From: Rusavskia elegans
Lineage: Eukaryota > Ascomycota > Lecanoromycetes > Teloschistales > Teloschistaceae
Reading direction: 5' to 3'
Length of the DNA: 64,000 nt
Assembly (NCBI GenBank): GCA_011316305.1
Contig: SAUG01000115.1
Location: 160,149 to 224,148, forward strand
This document shows positions 22,431 to 35,844 of this stretch, piece by piece; within the stretch, counting starts at the first letter, position 1; each line of letters opens with the position of its first letter. Made by a program: the position numbers and the translations under genes. The notes beneath the pieces were generated by a model. It was given only the letters and a program-made list of their open reading frames with translations. It was not told the DNA's origin and ran no database searches.

Positions 22431-23507
22431 ATGTCTGAGCCTCACGTCAAAAAAGATCCCGAGAAAAAGAACCCAATGGCTCAGAATGATAAACCAAAAC
22501 CTCACATTCGAGCCTGCGAATCCTGCAGAACAAGAAAGATCAGGTGTCTACCCCAGGAATCGTCAAAGGATGCCAAATGTCAACGCTGTGCCAAGTCCGG
22601 CCGAGAATGTATCTACAACTCGCCCGAGAAACGGAAACGACGGAAGCGTACCGACGCTCGAGTCGCCGACCTGGAGCATATGGTGCAAATGCTGGCAGCC
22701 AGACTGGAGCAGGAGCAACGTGCTCGACTCGATCATGAACGGGATCGGGACCACCAACAGCCCCGCGAAGACAATCTTGTCGTCCACCAACATGCCTCGC
22801 AGAATCCAAGTATCCTCAGCCCTCCACCAAGCCCGAACGAGTACCCTCAGCCAGACAATCTCCTCAATCAAGCCTACAGCCAATCTCGTCTTCAGAGCCC
22901 TATCGTGGCCAGAAAACCAACCCTAGCTCGAGAGCACTCCAATCCAAAACCAACGACCCACACCATCCAATCAGCACAAAAAAGTCCAAGTCCATTACCC
23001 GCAATGTCAGCGCTATCCCCCACCCCCATCGTCCAGGAGCCAATGCACTCACCACTCTCCCAACCACGCATCCCCAACCAGCAATACACCGCCTGGCCAT
23101 CTTTCCACCCTTCCCTCGACCCCGAGCCCCACCATCAGCATATCCCCACCACCACCACCGAAGACGTCTACAGCCCCTGCCCCTCTCATTCCTCAACCCT
23201 CACCCACTCAGACACCTGCTCCTCCGAAATCTCACAAAGCACCATCCTCGACATCCCCCCACTCGACAACAGCACGGTGTTCGACCTCCCCACCGCCTCG
23301 AGCGCGGGCTCAGGTGCGGACTTCAACGCCATGGACGCCGCCATCTCCGCCCAGCTCAATATGCCCTGCCACGATCACGGAGTTTGGTGGCCACAGTCGA
23401 ATATCATGGGGAACGAATTCGCGAGTGATGCTGCTGCGACAATGCCGACGGGGAATTGGATGCCCGGGGAGGATGTGTTTAGTTGGCAAACGACGCAGTG
23501 GGCTTGA
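22431..23507 (+). CDS. Zn2Cys6 transcription factor
   Basis: A single exon of 358 residues. The binuclear zinc cluster is near the N-terminus (residues about 29-61): ACESCRTRKIRC, then KCQRCAKSGREC, spacing C-x2-C-x6-C-x10-C-x2-C-x6-C. A basic linker (PEKRKRRKRTDARVADLEHM) leads into a heptad-like stretch (VADLEHMVQMLAARLEQEQR) that fits dimerisation. The remainder is Pro/Ser/Gln-rich and probably disordered, ending in Trp-containing acidic patches (EDVFSWQTTQWA) that could activate transcription. No fungal-specific middle homology domain is visible, so it is a short-form regulator. Its target is unknown; the neighbours are a GST and two P450 genes. Confidence 0.9.
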   Translation: MSEPHVKKDPEKKNPMAQNDKPKPHIRACESCRTRKIRCLPQESSKDAKCQRCAKSGRECIYNSPEKRKRRKRTDARVADLEHMVQMLAARLEQEQRARLDHERDRDHQQPREDNLVVHQHASQNPSILSPPPSPNEYPQPDNLLNQAYSQSRLQSPIVARKPTLAREHSNPKPTTHTIQSAQKSPSPLPAMSALSPTPIVQEPMHSPLSQPRIPNQQYTAWPSFHPSLDPEPHHQHIPTTTTEDVYSPCPSHSSTLTHSDTCSSEISQSTILDIPPLDNSTVFDLPTASSAGSGADFNAMDAAISAQLNMPCHDHGVWWPQSNIMGNEFASDAAATMPTGNWMPGEDVFSWQTTQWA

Positions 23508-24162
23508 GGCAACGGGATTGGATTGTGGAGAGGGGATGCGTGGTAATGAGTTTATGATGGTAATTATATGGTATTAAGGCGTTTTACGGGAATGGGATGG
23601 GAGTGGGAATGGATGGGGGTATTGTTGATTTTGGAAGACGGATGGAAAGAGACCTCTACTTATATCATTGTGTATGAATAAGAAACTATTTTAGAGTAAT
23701 GAAAGCCATTTCTACTTGATATTGCTTACAGGTCCTTTGCATCGATTCAGTGACGACGGTCCTGGAAATATGTATCAGATATGACCCCAACGTCGGCACT
23801 TCCCAGCTCAAGCCTATCCAGTCGATTCCTCGTTCTCGAGGATCATACAGGTAGTCCTATTCGTTGCGGCATATGTGGACCGAAGATGCTGTAAAAGGCA
23901 CAGATATAACGCAGGAGGACGGGGGGCCTTGGGCTGATGTTGCATTCGGATCTACGCAAGATAGCTTTTTCGGAGAATATCCCCATGATACCGAGTGTCC
24001 GATCAAGCGCACTCCATCATCCAGGCTACGTCAATCGATCGCCAGCTTTCCATCCAGCGAATGCTCGCCCAGAACATCATGTCTTCACCTCCTCACGGCG
24101 TTCCCATTGAATCAAGGCAGGCTCCAAAGGCCGCGAAAACATAGACTATCACCACATCATCG
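23508..24162. other. convergent intergenic region
   Basis: This lies between the 3' ends of the Zn2Cys6 and CYP51 genes. The first 100 bp is a G-rich 3' untranslated stretch. Nothing else recognised. Confidence 0.4.
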
Positions 24163-25851
<1,689 letters not shown>

Positions 25852-26242
25852 GCTCGTAGGTTGGATCGATTGAACGCGTGAAGATGTTTTTCGAGAACGG
25901 CGGTTTGAGCATCCATCAAGAAGGGACCGTCAGCCGCAAGCTTGCAGATTCCACGCCGTACCCCATGCTCGCCATGGACACAGCCTTCGCAAGCTATAGC
26001 GAACAAGCTAACATTAAGAATGGGCATTTTGAATCGATCTGATTGATGATGATGATATCGTGAAGTCGATTTATCGTCATTCGAAACGTCGATTGCTGGA
26101 GCAGAGGCTGGTCTTGGCAGGCTCGGAGCGGGATGGAAGCACGCCAGGAGGAGCCAGCGTAAACACTTCACATTCAACTCAACTGGCAAGATCATAGACA
26201 AGTCAAATGTTTTTGTAGATGGTCAAAGACGTTCTCAAATAG
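25852..26242. other. CYP51 promoter region
   Basis: A 391-bp gap between the CYP51 start and the stop of the upstream P450 gene. It must hold the CYP51 promoter. No sterol-response element could be assigned by eye. Confidence 0.4.
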
Positions 26243-28311
26243 TCAGGGTAGAGTTTCCCAAACAAGCGCCACCTTTCTGGGCTGGTTCATCTGCAACGTA
26301 ATGGCAAAAATCGCACTATCGTCAACCATTTCAAGCAAAGCTTTCCTCCCGTCTTCTTCAGTCTGGCCTGTTTCGAGCACTGGCTTGACGCGGTATTTTC
26401 CCAACAAGGTGGCTACGACGGCTACGAACTCTACCTGAGCGAACTTTTGTCCAGGACAGACGCGTGGACCGTCCGCCCAGGGGATGAAGCTGCCCTTTGG
26501 CAGAGAGATAAATGTCTGACTTTCGGTCTTCTTCACCGAAGGCGTTCCACGACTGGAATCAGTCAACCACCGCGAGGGTCGCCAGCTTAGACTATCAGAA
26601 CCCCATGTCTTGGGGTCCGTATGGAGAGCCTGCACGTTAAGGTTTACAGACGTCGATGGCGGGAGCACGAAGTCGTCGCCATTCCGATTGACTAGCTCTT
26701 GGCTTTCGTGGCTAGCAGCACGAGGGATGAACACTATGGAGCCGTAGAGGCGGAGTGTTTCATACTGGCAGGTTCAGTGCCCTGTTGGACAACGACCCGA
26801 GGAGGCTGACTTACCATGACAGCAAGGCACCTCTGTAGACGAGGGAAACTGGAGTTGTATTCTCCTGCTGATGTGTCTTGTACCTGCATGATTTCTTCTC
26901 GAATCCAATCCTGATACTGCGGATGAGCGGCAAGTAGCACCAGAGCATAAGCTACAGTATTCGCTGTCGTTTCGTGGCCGGCTAAATTATAAGCAAAGAT
27001 GTTGCTTGCAGTAGATTTCGGCGTCAGCATGCCTGCGATACAACTGTCTTGGGAGTACAAACGAGATTTTATGTCATATCGTATGGCATAGCAGTGTATC
27101 CGAGACCTCGACTGGTGCAAGTCGAGGTCTCGGATGCCTCTCTTGCCAGGGATAGCACCAAAGTCAGGTGGCATTGGGGGTAGAGTAGGTCCGAAAACTG
27201 CTTACCCGAAGATTTCCTCGTCGGTGAGCCCAAGCTTAGAGGAATGCTGCCCGCTGTCTTTCGCTTGAGCATCCTCATCCGACGCTCGGACCAGAGCGCT
27301 CATGAGGTTTGGTGTCTCCGATTTCCCCTTAGCTCCTGAGCTTCGTTCTCTAGCAAGCATCTCTTCCATGTACTGCTGGAACTCCTGCACTGCTTGGCCA
27401 AGCTTTCGTAACCTGTGAGGTAAGAAAGACAAGGATAAATACCGCTTGGGGATGATGGCGAAGGTGATAATATTGGATAGGCAAAGTGAAAGGGAGTCTC
27501 GATAGGTCATTTCATGGCCTTCTGCGACCTTGCGAACCCCTGCATTGAAGGGGTAAGACTCCCCAAATCCTGCACAGGTCAAGACGTGTAAGGCCAGTGT
27601 TGCAGTATCCGCCACAACTTCTGTGGTGCCTTGAGGTCCTTGTTGGGACCAAGAAGACGCCATATCGTGCGCTTGAAGTCTAGCCTCTTCCCATACTAGG
27701 GAGCTTGTCTTTTCATTAAAACTCGGAGCAGTCAGTCTACGATGGCGTTGCCAATCTTCTCCTTCTACCTAGGTAATGATGAGAAATGACGGAGTGACAA
27801 GTCAAACCGGAGAGCAGACGTACTGTGTTCAGGTTACGTCCAAAAACATTGAGCTGTTCTACGAAAGTCAATATATTCTTAATCCACGTCGACGTATTCA
27901 CATACCGTACATGACCGCAGGCTTGATGTAATCTTTCCTTCGCGCAAGTACCGCGTGGGCGGCTTCCGGATCAGCGACAGTGACCTCATTCGCAGCAGGG
28001 GTGACCAGCGTAAACAATGGACCGATTTCATCATGGAGCTTGTGCTTGTCTTGGAAAGCCCATCCCATGGACGTACACCTTGCCCACGTCCCCAATCCAA
28101 ATGGTAGATGCTTCAGGCTCAGGATGGCCGGGAAACCTCTCCACAGTAAAATCCAGAAAGGGTTCAGGGTCGAGACTGGACTAATGACGATGGGGAGGCC
28201 GATGCGTCGAGCGACCTGATAATTGCGGAAAATGGAGAGAGCAGTCCATACGACGAAAGCTAGGATGGAAGTGCCGAGGAAGAGTAGAATCGCCATACTA
28301 GGTAGCTTCAA
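26243..28311 (-). CDS. Cytochrome P450 monooxygenase, family unassigned
   Basis: Five exons (27906-28311, 27824-27858, 27206-27768, 26815-27004, 26243-26764) give 571 residues. N-terminal anchor MAILLFLGTSILAFVVWTAL, C-helix WQRHRRLTAPSF, I-helix NLAGHETTANT, ExxR in YETLRLYG, and the haem-binding loop FIPWADGPRVCPGQKFAQVE. All core residues are intact, so an active microsomal P450 is likely. The substrate is unknown; it is not a CYP51 and I cannot name the family. Exon 2 is only 35 bp. The third intron (27005-27205) is 201 bp, longer than its neighbours, and holds a perfect 16-bp inverted repeat. It lies just upstream of CYP51 on the same strand. Confidence 0.88.
27098..27135. repeat. perfect 16-bp inverted repeat, 6-nt loop, inside a P450 intron
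   Basis: Left arm ATCCGAGACCTCGACT, loop GGTGCA, right arm AGTCGAGGTCTCGGAT. The arms are exact reverse complements and would form a strong RNA or DNA hairpin within intron 3 of the P450 gene. Confidence 0.97.
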
Positions 28312-29238
28312 CCATACAGAGCGTACTAGTGTAGCAGTATCTTAACCACTGATCGAATACAGGAATCAAACGACAACGCTCGTAAGCGAACCTAACGAGG
28401 CAAATGGAAATAGAAGTAATGATGGTGTGAATGGTTCGTCTAAGGTAGCCAGTGAATAGTACTAGCGCGCACAGGGTCGTATTCGAACGGTAGCTTCCAA
28501 GACCACAGCTTTCTTGCCCGAGTGTGTTCCAGAGTCGTTCGGCGTTGTTGTGAGAGTCGGTTTGAAAAGACAGATGACCTCATCCGAGCATGAAGACTGC
28601 ATGAAGCACACCAGATTTCCCCAGCTTTCCAACAAGCGGTGAAGCCCAGCCGGGAAGCGGCACGCTATTTATCAAAAAAAGGTCACTGGAAGTCGATGCT
28701 CGGCAGGCTACAACGTATAACTCGTTGGATGCTCGAGAGTCCCCATGCGATCACTTTAATGCCAAGGAATGACTTCACAGGCTGACAGGCAACAGGATCG
28801 ACCAAAAATGCTTCAAAGCCCCACCATTAAAGGTACCAACATCCAACCTGCGGATCAGCACCTCACCCAGAATGGCAAGAGATGGCAGATCGTCGTCGCA
28901 AAAGCCATGAAGTGCATTGTGCCGCCGACTTTTGGGTGTCCGCCTCGTACAGTCCGGACACCGGCTATCCTCGATTGAGGGCCGACAGCGCCGCAGACCT
29001 GCTCCCTCTCGCTTGCTTACCCACCTGTCCCCCACCGTCACTATGGGCGGCCTCCAGAGCAGGTGGCTAGTCTCGCTCTATGACCAGAACATGGCTCTGT
29101 CGAACTCTCTGCTTCGCTGTTCAAGCCTTGCGAACAGTGTCGATGTTGATGTGAGCTTTTGAGCATGGCGAAACGCGTCAAGATCACCAAGGATGGCTTC
29201 AAGGTCTGCATGTGCCCGGGTATGCCCGCACATTGTTC
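28312..29238. other. divergent promoter region
   Basis: This lies between the P450 gene (minus) and the second receptor-like gene (plus). Short open frames only (for example 28769-28978); an upstream coding exon of the plus gene cannot be excluded. Confidence 0.4.
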
Positions 29239-30711
29239 ATGGCTGATGGTACTCAGATCGGCATCGGCTTCATGCTGGCAGTCGCCGTGTCATTAGCAGC
29301 TGGACGTATCTTCATCCGCGCCAAGTTGAATCGCAAGATCTATGTTGATGATGGCTTCTTCTTCCTGGCTGTTGTCACCCTTGTCGCTGGCACTGTCATG
29401 ACTTACCTCGATATCCCATACATCTATCTCCAGCAGAATGTCCAAGCTGGAACCCAAGCGCCTCCCGCCGACTTCATCCAGCAGCTCCTCAAGAGTGTCA
29501 AAATACAAGACGCCGCTGTCGTCCTCTTGAGCGCCACCATCTTTGCGGTGAAGCTAGCCTTCCTGGCCTTCTTCCGTGGTCTGATCCGGCGGCTGAAGAA
29601 GCTGGAAATATGGTGGTGGTGTGTGCTTGTAATCGTGATTATAAGCTCCATCGTCTTGATCTGCGCCAACTTCATCACCTGTCCCTATTTTGACGAGCGG
29701 GTTCTTGGTAGGCCAGGTCATTCCTCGCGTCTAGTCGTCGAATCTAATTTCCGTGCTTTGCTAGTCAAGTGTGTGTCCCCAAGCGCTCTCAAGAGACAGA
29801 ATGCGGCCTTGCGGGCAGTGAGCATCCTGGACATTCTTAGCGATCTCTTCAGTGGGTAATATCGCTTTGAATGATTGCTTCATCTCTGACGGAACCACAA
29901 TCCAGTCATCAGTATTCCCATTGCCCTCCTGTGGCGCGTGCGCATCGATCTGCGACGGAAACTTGCTCTGGGCGCGATGCTCTGTCTGAGCGTCTTCACG
30001 ATTATCACGGTGATTGTCAAGGTTGGTGGTGGGAATACCAACGACGGGCAGATTGACTCGTCTTGGGTTATCTTCTGGTTGCAGATGGAGGCGGCGGTGG
30101 CCGTGATGGTAGCGTCGATCATCGCCTACCGAGCGCTTTTTGTGGTCGAACGATCGCGTACACAGGAGTCGCCGCGGTACATCAGCTGGGTGCGAGCCAG
30201 AATTTCGGATCGATCGAAGGATCCACAGGAGAACCCGCCGTTCGCGCATCGGAGCAATCCCTCTGATCGAGGCAGCTTATCCTTTAAGAATCGCCAGGGC
30301 TATCTCCGCAAACCAGCATCTGCGCGCAAGCAAAATTCGCCTTCGTACCAGGATGGAGCCGTTCCCAGGTCGGTTGGGTACAATTTCAATGACGATACAG
30401 CCTTAGGTATTCGTCCTCCGCTCACGTCATGTGGGTACCCAATCACTGGTCTTCCGATCGCTCTGGATGACCCTAGGAACCATCAACATGGGGGTCTAAC
30501 ACCGGAAGAACAGCAGCAAATCTGCACCAGGTACAACTGCTCCCACTCAACAACGATCTTCCCAGAACCCCTTCACCAACATTCTCAGGAATACAAACCT
30601 CCATGCAGCGGACGCTTTACGAGCACCAGTAGAAGTGAGGGCCTAGGCTTGCAGAGGAGCTCAGAATCGGCCGAGCATAGCCGCGATCTGAACCAGGTAA
30701 CATATCTGTGA
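29239..30711 (+). CDS. Rhodopsin-domain (PTH11-like) membrane protein
   Basis: Three exons (29239-29707, 29765-29851, 29906-30711) give 453 residues. Helix 1 is IGFMLAVAVSLAAGRIFIR, then the YVDDGFFF turn equivalent to the GWDD motif, VVLLSATIFAVKLAFLAFF, WWWCVLVIVIISSIVLICAN, a CPYFDE loop, AVSILDILSDLFIISIPIAL assembled across the second intron, LALGAMLCLSVFTIITVIV, and WLQMEAAVAVMVASIIAYRA as helix 7. A basic, Ser/Pro-rich tail of about 190 residues is probably cytosolic. It belongs to the same fungal family as the gene at 8734-10408 but is clearly diverged. The start at MADGTQ is the first ATG before helix 1. Confidence 0.82.
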
Positions 30712-31742
30712 AACGGTAATGGACAGACTGAATTCTGACCGAGCCTCCAGACACAATCTACGTCATCGTACGAGATGTTTTGATCAGATTCCATCTTGAT
30801 TGATCTGCGGAGTACATGGCGGGGAACTTGTGTAAGGAATCAATGGCAATGAGAAGTAAGAACAGTCGATACCTCGATATTGGATTTCGATACAAAGATT
30901 GCCCAGCACTTGCTATGTAGCAGCTACAAGGCCATGCTCGACAAGAAGTAGCTTTATATTTGGCACGGGACTTGATCCTCAGCGACGTGTTTGGTGGTTG
31001 CTGTAGCCCACGTTGCGATCGATTCTTAATACGACGAGGGGAAGAGTTGTTGGAGATGGCGGAGTTTGGTTTGAAGTGATGAATTGACGAATCAGAGCGT
31101 GTTTCATGTTGATGACTAATATCCCCTTGATCCAACATCCTCCACGTCCCATCTCATCACCAACCTCGTTGGCGATCTTGAATTCGTGGACCGCACTCAT
31201 CAAGGTTGCTTTCTTTGCTGTTGCGTACAACCTTGATCAGAGTACTGTGCCTTTCTCACTTCGTCGTAATAATGTTCTTCGTGATTCCCTTTGTCATGGT
31301 GAAATCTTTCCTTCTTTCGTAACGGACTGTCCTCTTCCTGTGCGATTATTGAGGTGTCAGATTTGCGGCCCTCGCTTTCCTGCTGGGATAGATCTTGAAA
31401 CGCTTCCCATGATCGCGCAAAATCGCCAACGTCAGGCTATATTGCTGAGGCTTGAGGGATGAGAACCAACATCCTCCGCCTGCACCGGCTGAGCCTCGCC
31501 TTCCAATTTTGTATCTCTTCTTCCAAGGTCGTTGGGTAGCACCAGCTTTAAATACGGAGCCACATGGTCTCTTTGTTTATCCTCAAAAAGTCTTTTTCTC
31601 CACTATTGCCAGCACACTCCTAATTGCAAATCCGACGCTCTATCTACCACAATATTCTACACTGTGTTCAGCTCTATTCCTATCAAACCATCTGATTATC
31701 TCAACTGATCATACCTTTTCTCCAAGCCACCCACTCATCAAA
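30712..31742. other. intergenic region
   Basis: This is the 3' side of the receptor-like gene and the promoter of the next. A TTTAAATACGG element (about 31547) and a pyrimidine-rich stretch to 31740 fit a core promoter and leader of the gene at 31743. No other gene seen. Confidence 0.4.
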
Positions 31743-32465
31743 ATGCACACCGCCCCCCTCCTCCCCCTCGCCCTCCTCACCCTCCCCCTCTTCTCTTCTG
31801 CCATCCCCCAAAACGCAAATCCAGCACCAGCAAACCCCCAACCAAACCCCAACCCCGCTCAACCAACCACCACTCTCTCGCCCGAGCAACGCAACGCCCA
31901 ATTCGACTCAAAATACGCCTCCCTCGCCAGCTCCTTCGTCGCAGACCCAAACTACCAAGCCCTCGTCACCGGCCTCGCAGCCGCCAACATCCCCACCCCA
32001 CTCGCCAACGCCCAAGAAGCCTCCTACATCGTCGCCATCCGCTCCACCACCGGCTCCGTCCCCGAACCACCCTACATCACCAACCTCCCCCCAGACCAAC
32101 AATCCTGGCTTCGAGGCTTCCATCAACAACTCGCTCCAGCGGCGCCTACGTCGTCTGCTGCTTCGACGGCTTCGAGTGGTGGTGTGTTGCCTCCTGTGGC
32201 TTCGGTAAATGGTACTCTGGTTGTGCCGAGTGGGAATGCGACGCAGATTTTGAATGGGACGCCTGTTGCTGTGGATCCGTTGGCGGGGAATCCGACGCCG
32301 ACGGCGGGGGCGGTGGTGCCGGCTTCGCCGAGCGTGACGGCGAACGTGGCTAATGGGACGAATGGGACTAGTGGGGCTGTGCGTTTGGGTGAGGGTAGAG
32401 GTGAATTGTTAAGGATAGTGGGGCTGGGGTTTGTGGGGGTTGTTGGGATTATGGTGATGCTGTAG
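31743..32465 (+). CDS. secreted, probably GPI-anchored protein of unknown function
   Basis: A single exon of 240 residues. The ATG has a good context (CATCAAAATG) and opens a signal peptide (MHTAPLLPLALLTLPLFSSA). A Pro/Asn/Gln-rich linker precedes a globular-looking part (about residues 50-130: RNAQFDSKYASLASSFVADP, then YIVAIRSTTGSVPEPPYI) with no cysteine. A Ser/Thr/Ala stalk with several N-x-T sites follows, then a hydrophobic end (IVGLGFVGVVGIMVML) that would direct GPI attachment. I do not recognise a named domain. The open frame continues upstream of 31743, but that part lacks coding character. Confidence 0.75.
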   Translation: MHTAPLLPLALLTLPLFSSAIPQNANPAPANPQPNPNPAQPTTTLSPEQRNAQFDSKYASLASSFVADPNYQALVTGLAAANIPTPLANAQEASYIVAIRSTTGSVPEPPYITNLPPDQQSWLRGFHQQLAPAAPTSSAASTASSGGVLPPVASVNGTLVVPSGNATQILNGTPVAVDPLAGNPTPTAGAVVPASPSVTANVANGTNGTSGAVRLGEGRGELLRIVGLGFVGVVGIMVML

Positions 32466-33678
32466 AGGTTGTTGATGTGTGACGGCGATGGGTGGCGTTT
32501 TGCATGTATTGATCTTTTGGGGCAGCGAGCATTGCGGTGGTTTTGTGTGCATTATTGATATCCCGATGGTGATTGCTACGCGTTGATGGGGTTCAGCACT
32601 TGTGATGGCGTCTGTGTATAAGTTCAATTCATGATGGTTCCCCTGTGGGTTGTGATGTTGTTTCGTGAAGTACCGCTCAGAGCGACGACTACTATCGCAA
32701 ATGAAGCCATGATGCTTGACGGTACTTTGTGATATCCTTGTCACTTGACACAGAGCGACATGAACGAGTCGACGGTATTGAATTCAGGCTCAGTGATGAC
32801 CGTCATCTCAAGGCAGGCCACGAAGTCCGATCTGCCATTTTGGTCTCAATGACCGTTGATGGAATCGATAGCCCGATTAAAGGCATTCGATGTAACGATC
32901 GACAAGTCATTTGGCCTCAGTTGTTATTTGTCTTCGTCTGGGTGTAGCTGGCACTTGCCTTACCGGTCCTAAGACTTGGTAGAGTGTCTGAGTCTGTTGT
33001 CATCCATGGCGCATGAAAGGTAGAAGACAATGCGGCCGCGTGCAAAAAAGTATTAATATTAGTAGCTACCTAAACCATGGTGGATGGACATGACTTCTTC
33101 CATTACAAGGATTACTCCATCACCAGCCTGCTTTGGATGCATCACATGGCAGCCAGACAAGATTGATAGATACACATGCAGCAGCGCGATCTCTGCAAGA
33201 CGTCCATATGACCCCTTGCACATGTGTCCTCGTGGTCCATTAAATATTAGTATAGAAGCGGCACCTCTGCCAGCCTATAAAAAAGGGTTGATGCTGTACA
33301 AATAGCCACTGTATCCATCCCTTCATCTTCTAACGTATTTCCTTCGGCCCTATTGATTAGTCGCAAGAATCGCTTGTACTTACACATCCACACCTGATAT
33401 CCAAGCAGTCGATAGAACGATATCGTTCATCGTGGTATCGGCTGCCGTAGACCTCTCATTGACATAACATGACAAGACTGTACGGCAGATGGGAACACGC
33501 ATTCTAGCAGAGGAAGGGATCGAGAAGTGACTGCTTGAAAGGAAGATTCGGTTGCTATATGAACAGGAGGCAGCTCAAGGCTCATCTGACTCCAATAGCT
33601 TTTTGCGGTGAGGGTAATCTCCTGAATTAGTTCACCCGGCTGTTCGGAAAGTCCGTCTCTGTAGTTTGTGGCATGGTA
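32466..33678. other. convergent intergenic region
   Basis: No gene recognised. Short open frames only. Confidence 0.4.
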
Positions 33679-35844
33679 TTAAAAGAAGCCCTGTCGGTGT
33701 TTGTAGCGGTCTTCTAGAACCACGAGCGGGGACGGGAAATCACCCTGTTTCTCATGTTGTCGCTCGGCAACTTTCGTCCAGACATGGTACGAGGACCTCA
33801 GTGGACTCTCTGAGATCGGTGTTGGCGGCAACGGCCGATCAAGGTACGAATCCCTTGGTCGAGATTCTATTGACGGCGCTTCAGCAGATATGGAAGCATC
33901 TTTTCGGGTGCTTTGTAGCTCTGTGAGACCCATCCAATATTTGATGACATTACCAGTTGAGAGAAGACCATCGGTAGAGAAATGCAAGCCCCACCTTCGC
34001 TTGCGGTCCGTTGATGGTGGAAAGTTAAAGGACTTTCCTGGTCGCCGGGTGATCGGTTCGGGCGTTATAGATTGGTTCGATTGTGGGAGCTCAGAAACCT
34101 TGGAATTCTCTGGAAGCTCTGCTCTGCCACTGTCAGGAATCTCTCTCGTGAGATTCCAGTCACTTGTGTCGATCTCCTGGGTTACAATACCGCCAGATCC
34201 GGAAGCCTCGATGTCTGACTGGAAGCAAGAAGCGCTTTGGAGTGCCTGGCCAGAATAGTCTTTGTTGGCGAACATCTGTTGTATCTCGCCCGGAGAGCAT
34301 CTTGATGCCTCTTTCCCAGATGTTCCGTTTCTGCTTCGCCGAGAACAAATAATGTAAAGGCCATAGGACATACATAGAAGGAACAGCAATCCCATTACTG
34401 ACCCGACAATGACCCCTATAGTAGTCGAGCCATCCAAGCGGAAGCCCGTTTCATGACGTCCTTCACCTGAACTTGTCGGCTGTTGGGAATTCGTTGGTTG
34501 TGGCATTGGGTCCCGGGAACCTGAAGGTAGGATAGGCAGGATGTTCTGAGTCATGGGCTCGTCGAATATGCATTGAGATACGGAAAAGTTGCCATACTCG
34601 TAATTAGTGATAATATACGCTTCTTGCAAAAACGATCGTCCTAGTGTAAGCTGAGAGTTGTTTTCGGCTCTTTGTAGTGGGAAGAATCGGATAGGGTCTG
34701 AGTCGGATGTCGGTTTGAAGGTTAGATCAAAGCTTGAGTAAGGCAGGACGATGTCCACCGTTGGCCCTCCCGTCAATGAATTGCCGAGTTCGAAGGTGAA
34801 CTTAGGCTTCCGCATCAGCAATTCCCGATGGTGTTCTTCATCAACTATATAAAGTTGGTTTGAATCATTCCACTTTAGACCAAGTACTTGCTCGAACAAG
34901 TTGCATACCTCCAGGGGCAGATATAGGTAATGGATAGTGGAGTCGATGAAGGTGAAATGAGGTGACGGCAGCAGTAAACGCTGGGAGCCATTGGATTCGC
35001 TCGAGGTAATACCCTGAAGACCGACCACGAGATCACGTGAAATATCTGGAGCAAGGTGGAACGATACGTTGTTGGGTGCGAATCGGGCTGCATCATAGCC
35101 TCCCAATGTCAGGCTGCCAAAGACGCCTTTGCTCTCTGTCACAATTCGTAAGCTTGTGCCAAACTTGTTAGGCTTTGGGGCGGAAGCGGACGGCACCAAA
35201 ATACAAGACTAGGACAAGGACTCACGATAACGTGCACCCGCGGTGTAGCTCCATGAGAGGCTGGGTATGTAATGTTGGCTGTGAAGAGTATCTAAAAAGC
35301 TTGGGTGAGAATTGGTGAAATTGTTGAGCTGGGTCGGTTGCCGGCCTAATCCGAACACCCCCAGGGGATACTGGTCTCCACCGAAAGTGGCTAGTATCTG
35401 GTTCGACAGAAGTGGGATTCCAGCTGCATTAGAGAAATCCAGACCAACAGTTTCAAGCCCAAAAGTAGCATTGTCAGAAGGGCCAAGGTTTGTTTCCAAG
35501 CCCAAAGAGTAGAAGCCAAGTTCATTCCATGTTTGGGATAAGCTGCTGTTAAAAAGGCCACCACGGTCTTTTTCGCAAGCCTTGGAATCTTTTGTTGGAC
35601 AGCCCTGGTCAGAGACGACCCAGGTTGCTTGGCCAGCTGTGGATATGAGAACACGGACAACCTGGGCAGGGTCCCCAACGCGCAGAGCGAATGACGACCA
35701 CCGATCCCCATCTTCCCTTTCACTTGGTTTCAGCATCAACTCAAAGACATACCAGGGGTATATTCCGCGGACTGACCAGTATTGTGATGGTGGCCATGAG
35801 ATTGGCCGTGCCAGGTCGACCGAAGTTGCTGGCAATGATGCCAT
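33679..35844 (-). CDS. Membrane-anchored aspartic-protease-like protein, first catalytic Asp missing
   Basis: Two exons (35226-35844 and 33679-35135; GTGAGT...CAG) give 691 residues. The pepsin fold is recognisable: WSSFALRVGDPAQVVRVLIS leading to STAGQATWVV where DTGSSxxWV is expected, QYPLGVFGLG, SKGVFGSLTLGGYDAARF, FTFIDSTIHYLYLP and LTLGRSFLQEAYIITNYEYG. The first catalytic Asp is Ser68. The second is kept (Asp271), but DTG reads DST. A transmembrane helix (about 444-469: TTIGVIVGSVMGLLFLLC) is followed by a cytosolic tail of about 220 residues rich in Ser and Pro. No clear N-terminal signal peptide is visible, so an upstream exon may be missing. Similar non-catalytic members are, from memory, widespread in ascomycetes. 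Confidence 0.82.
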
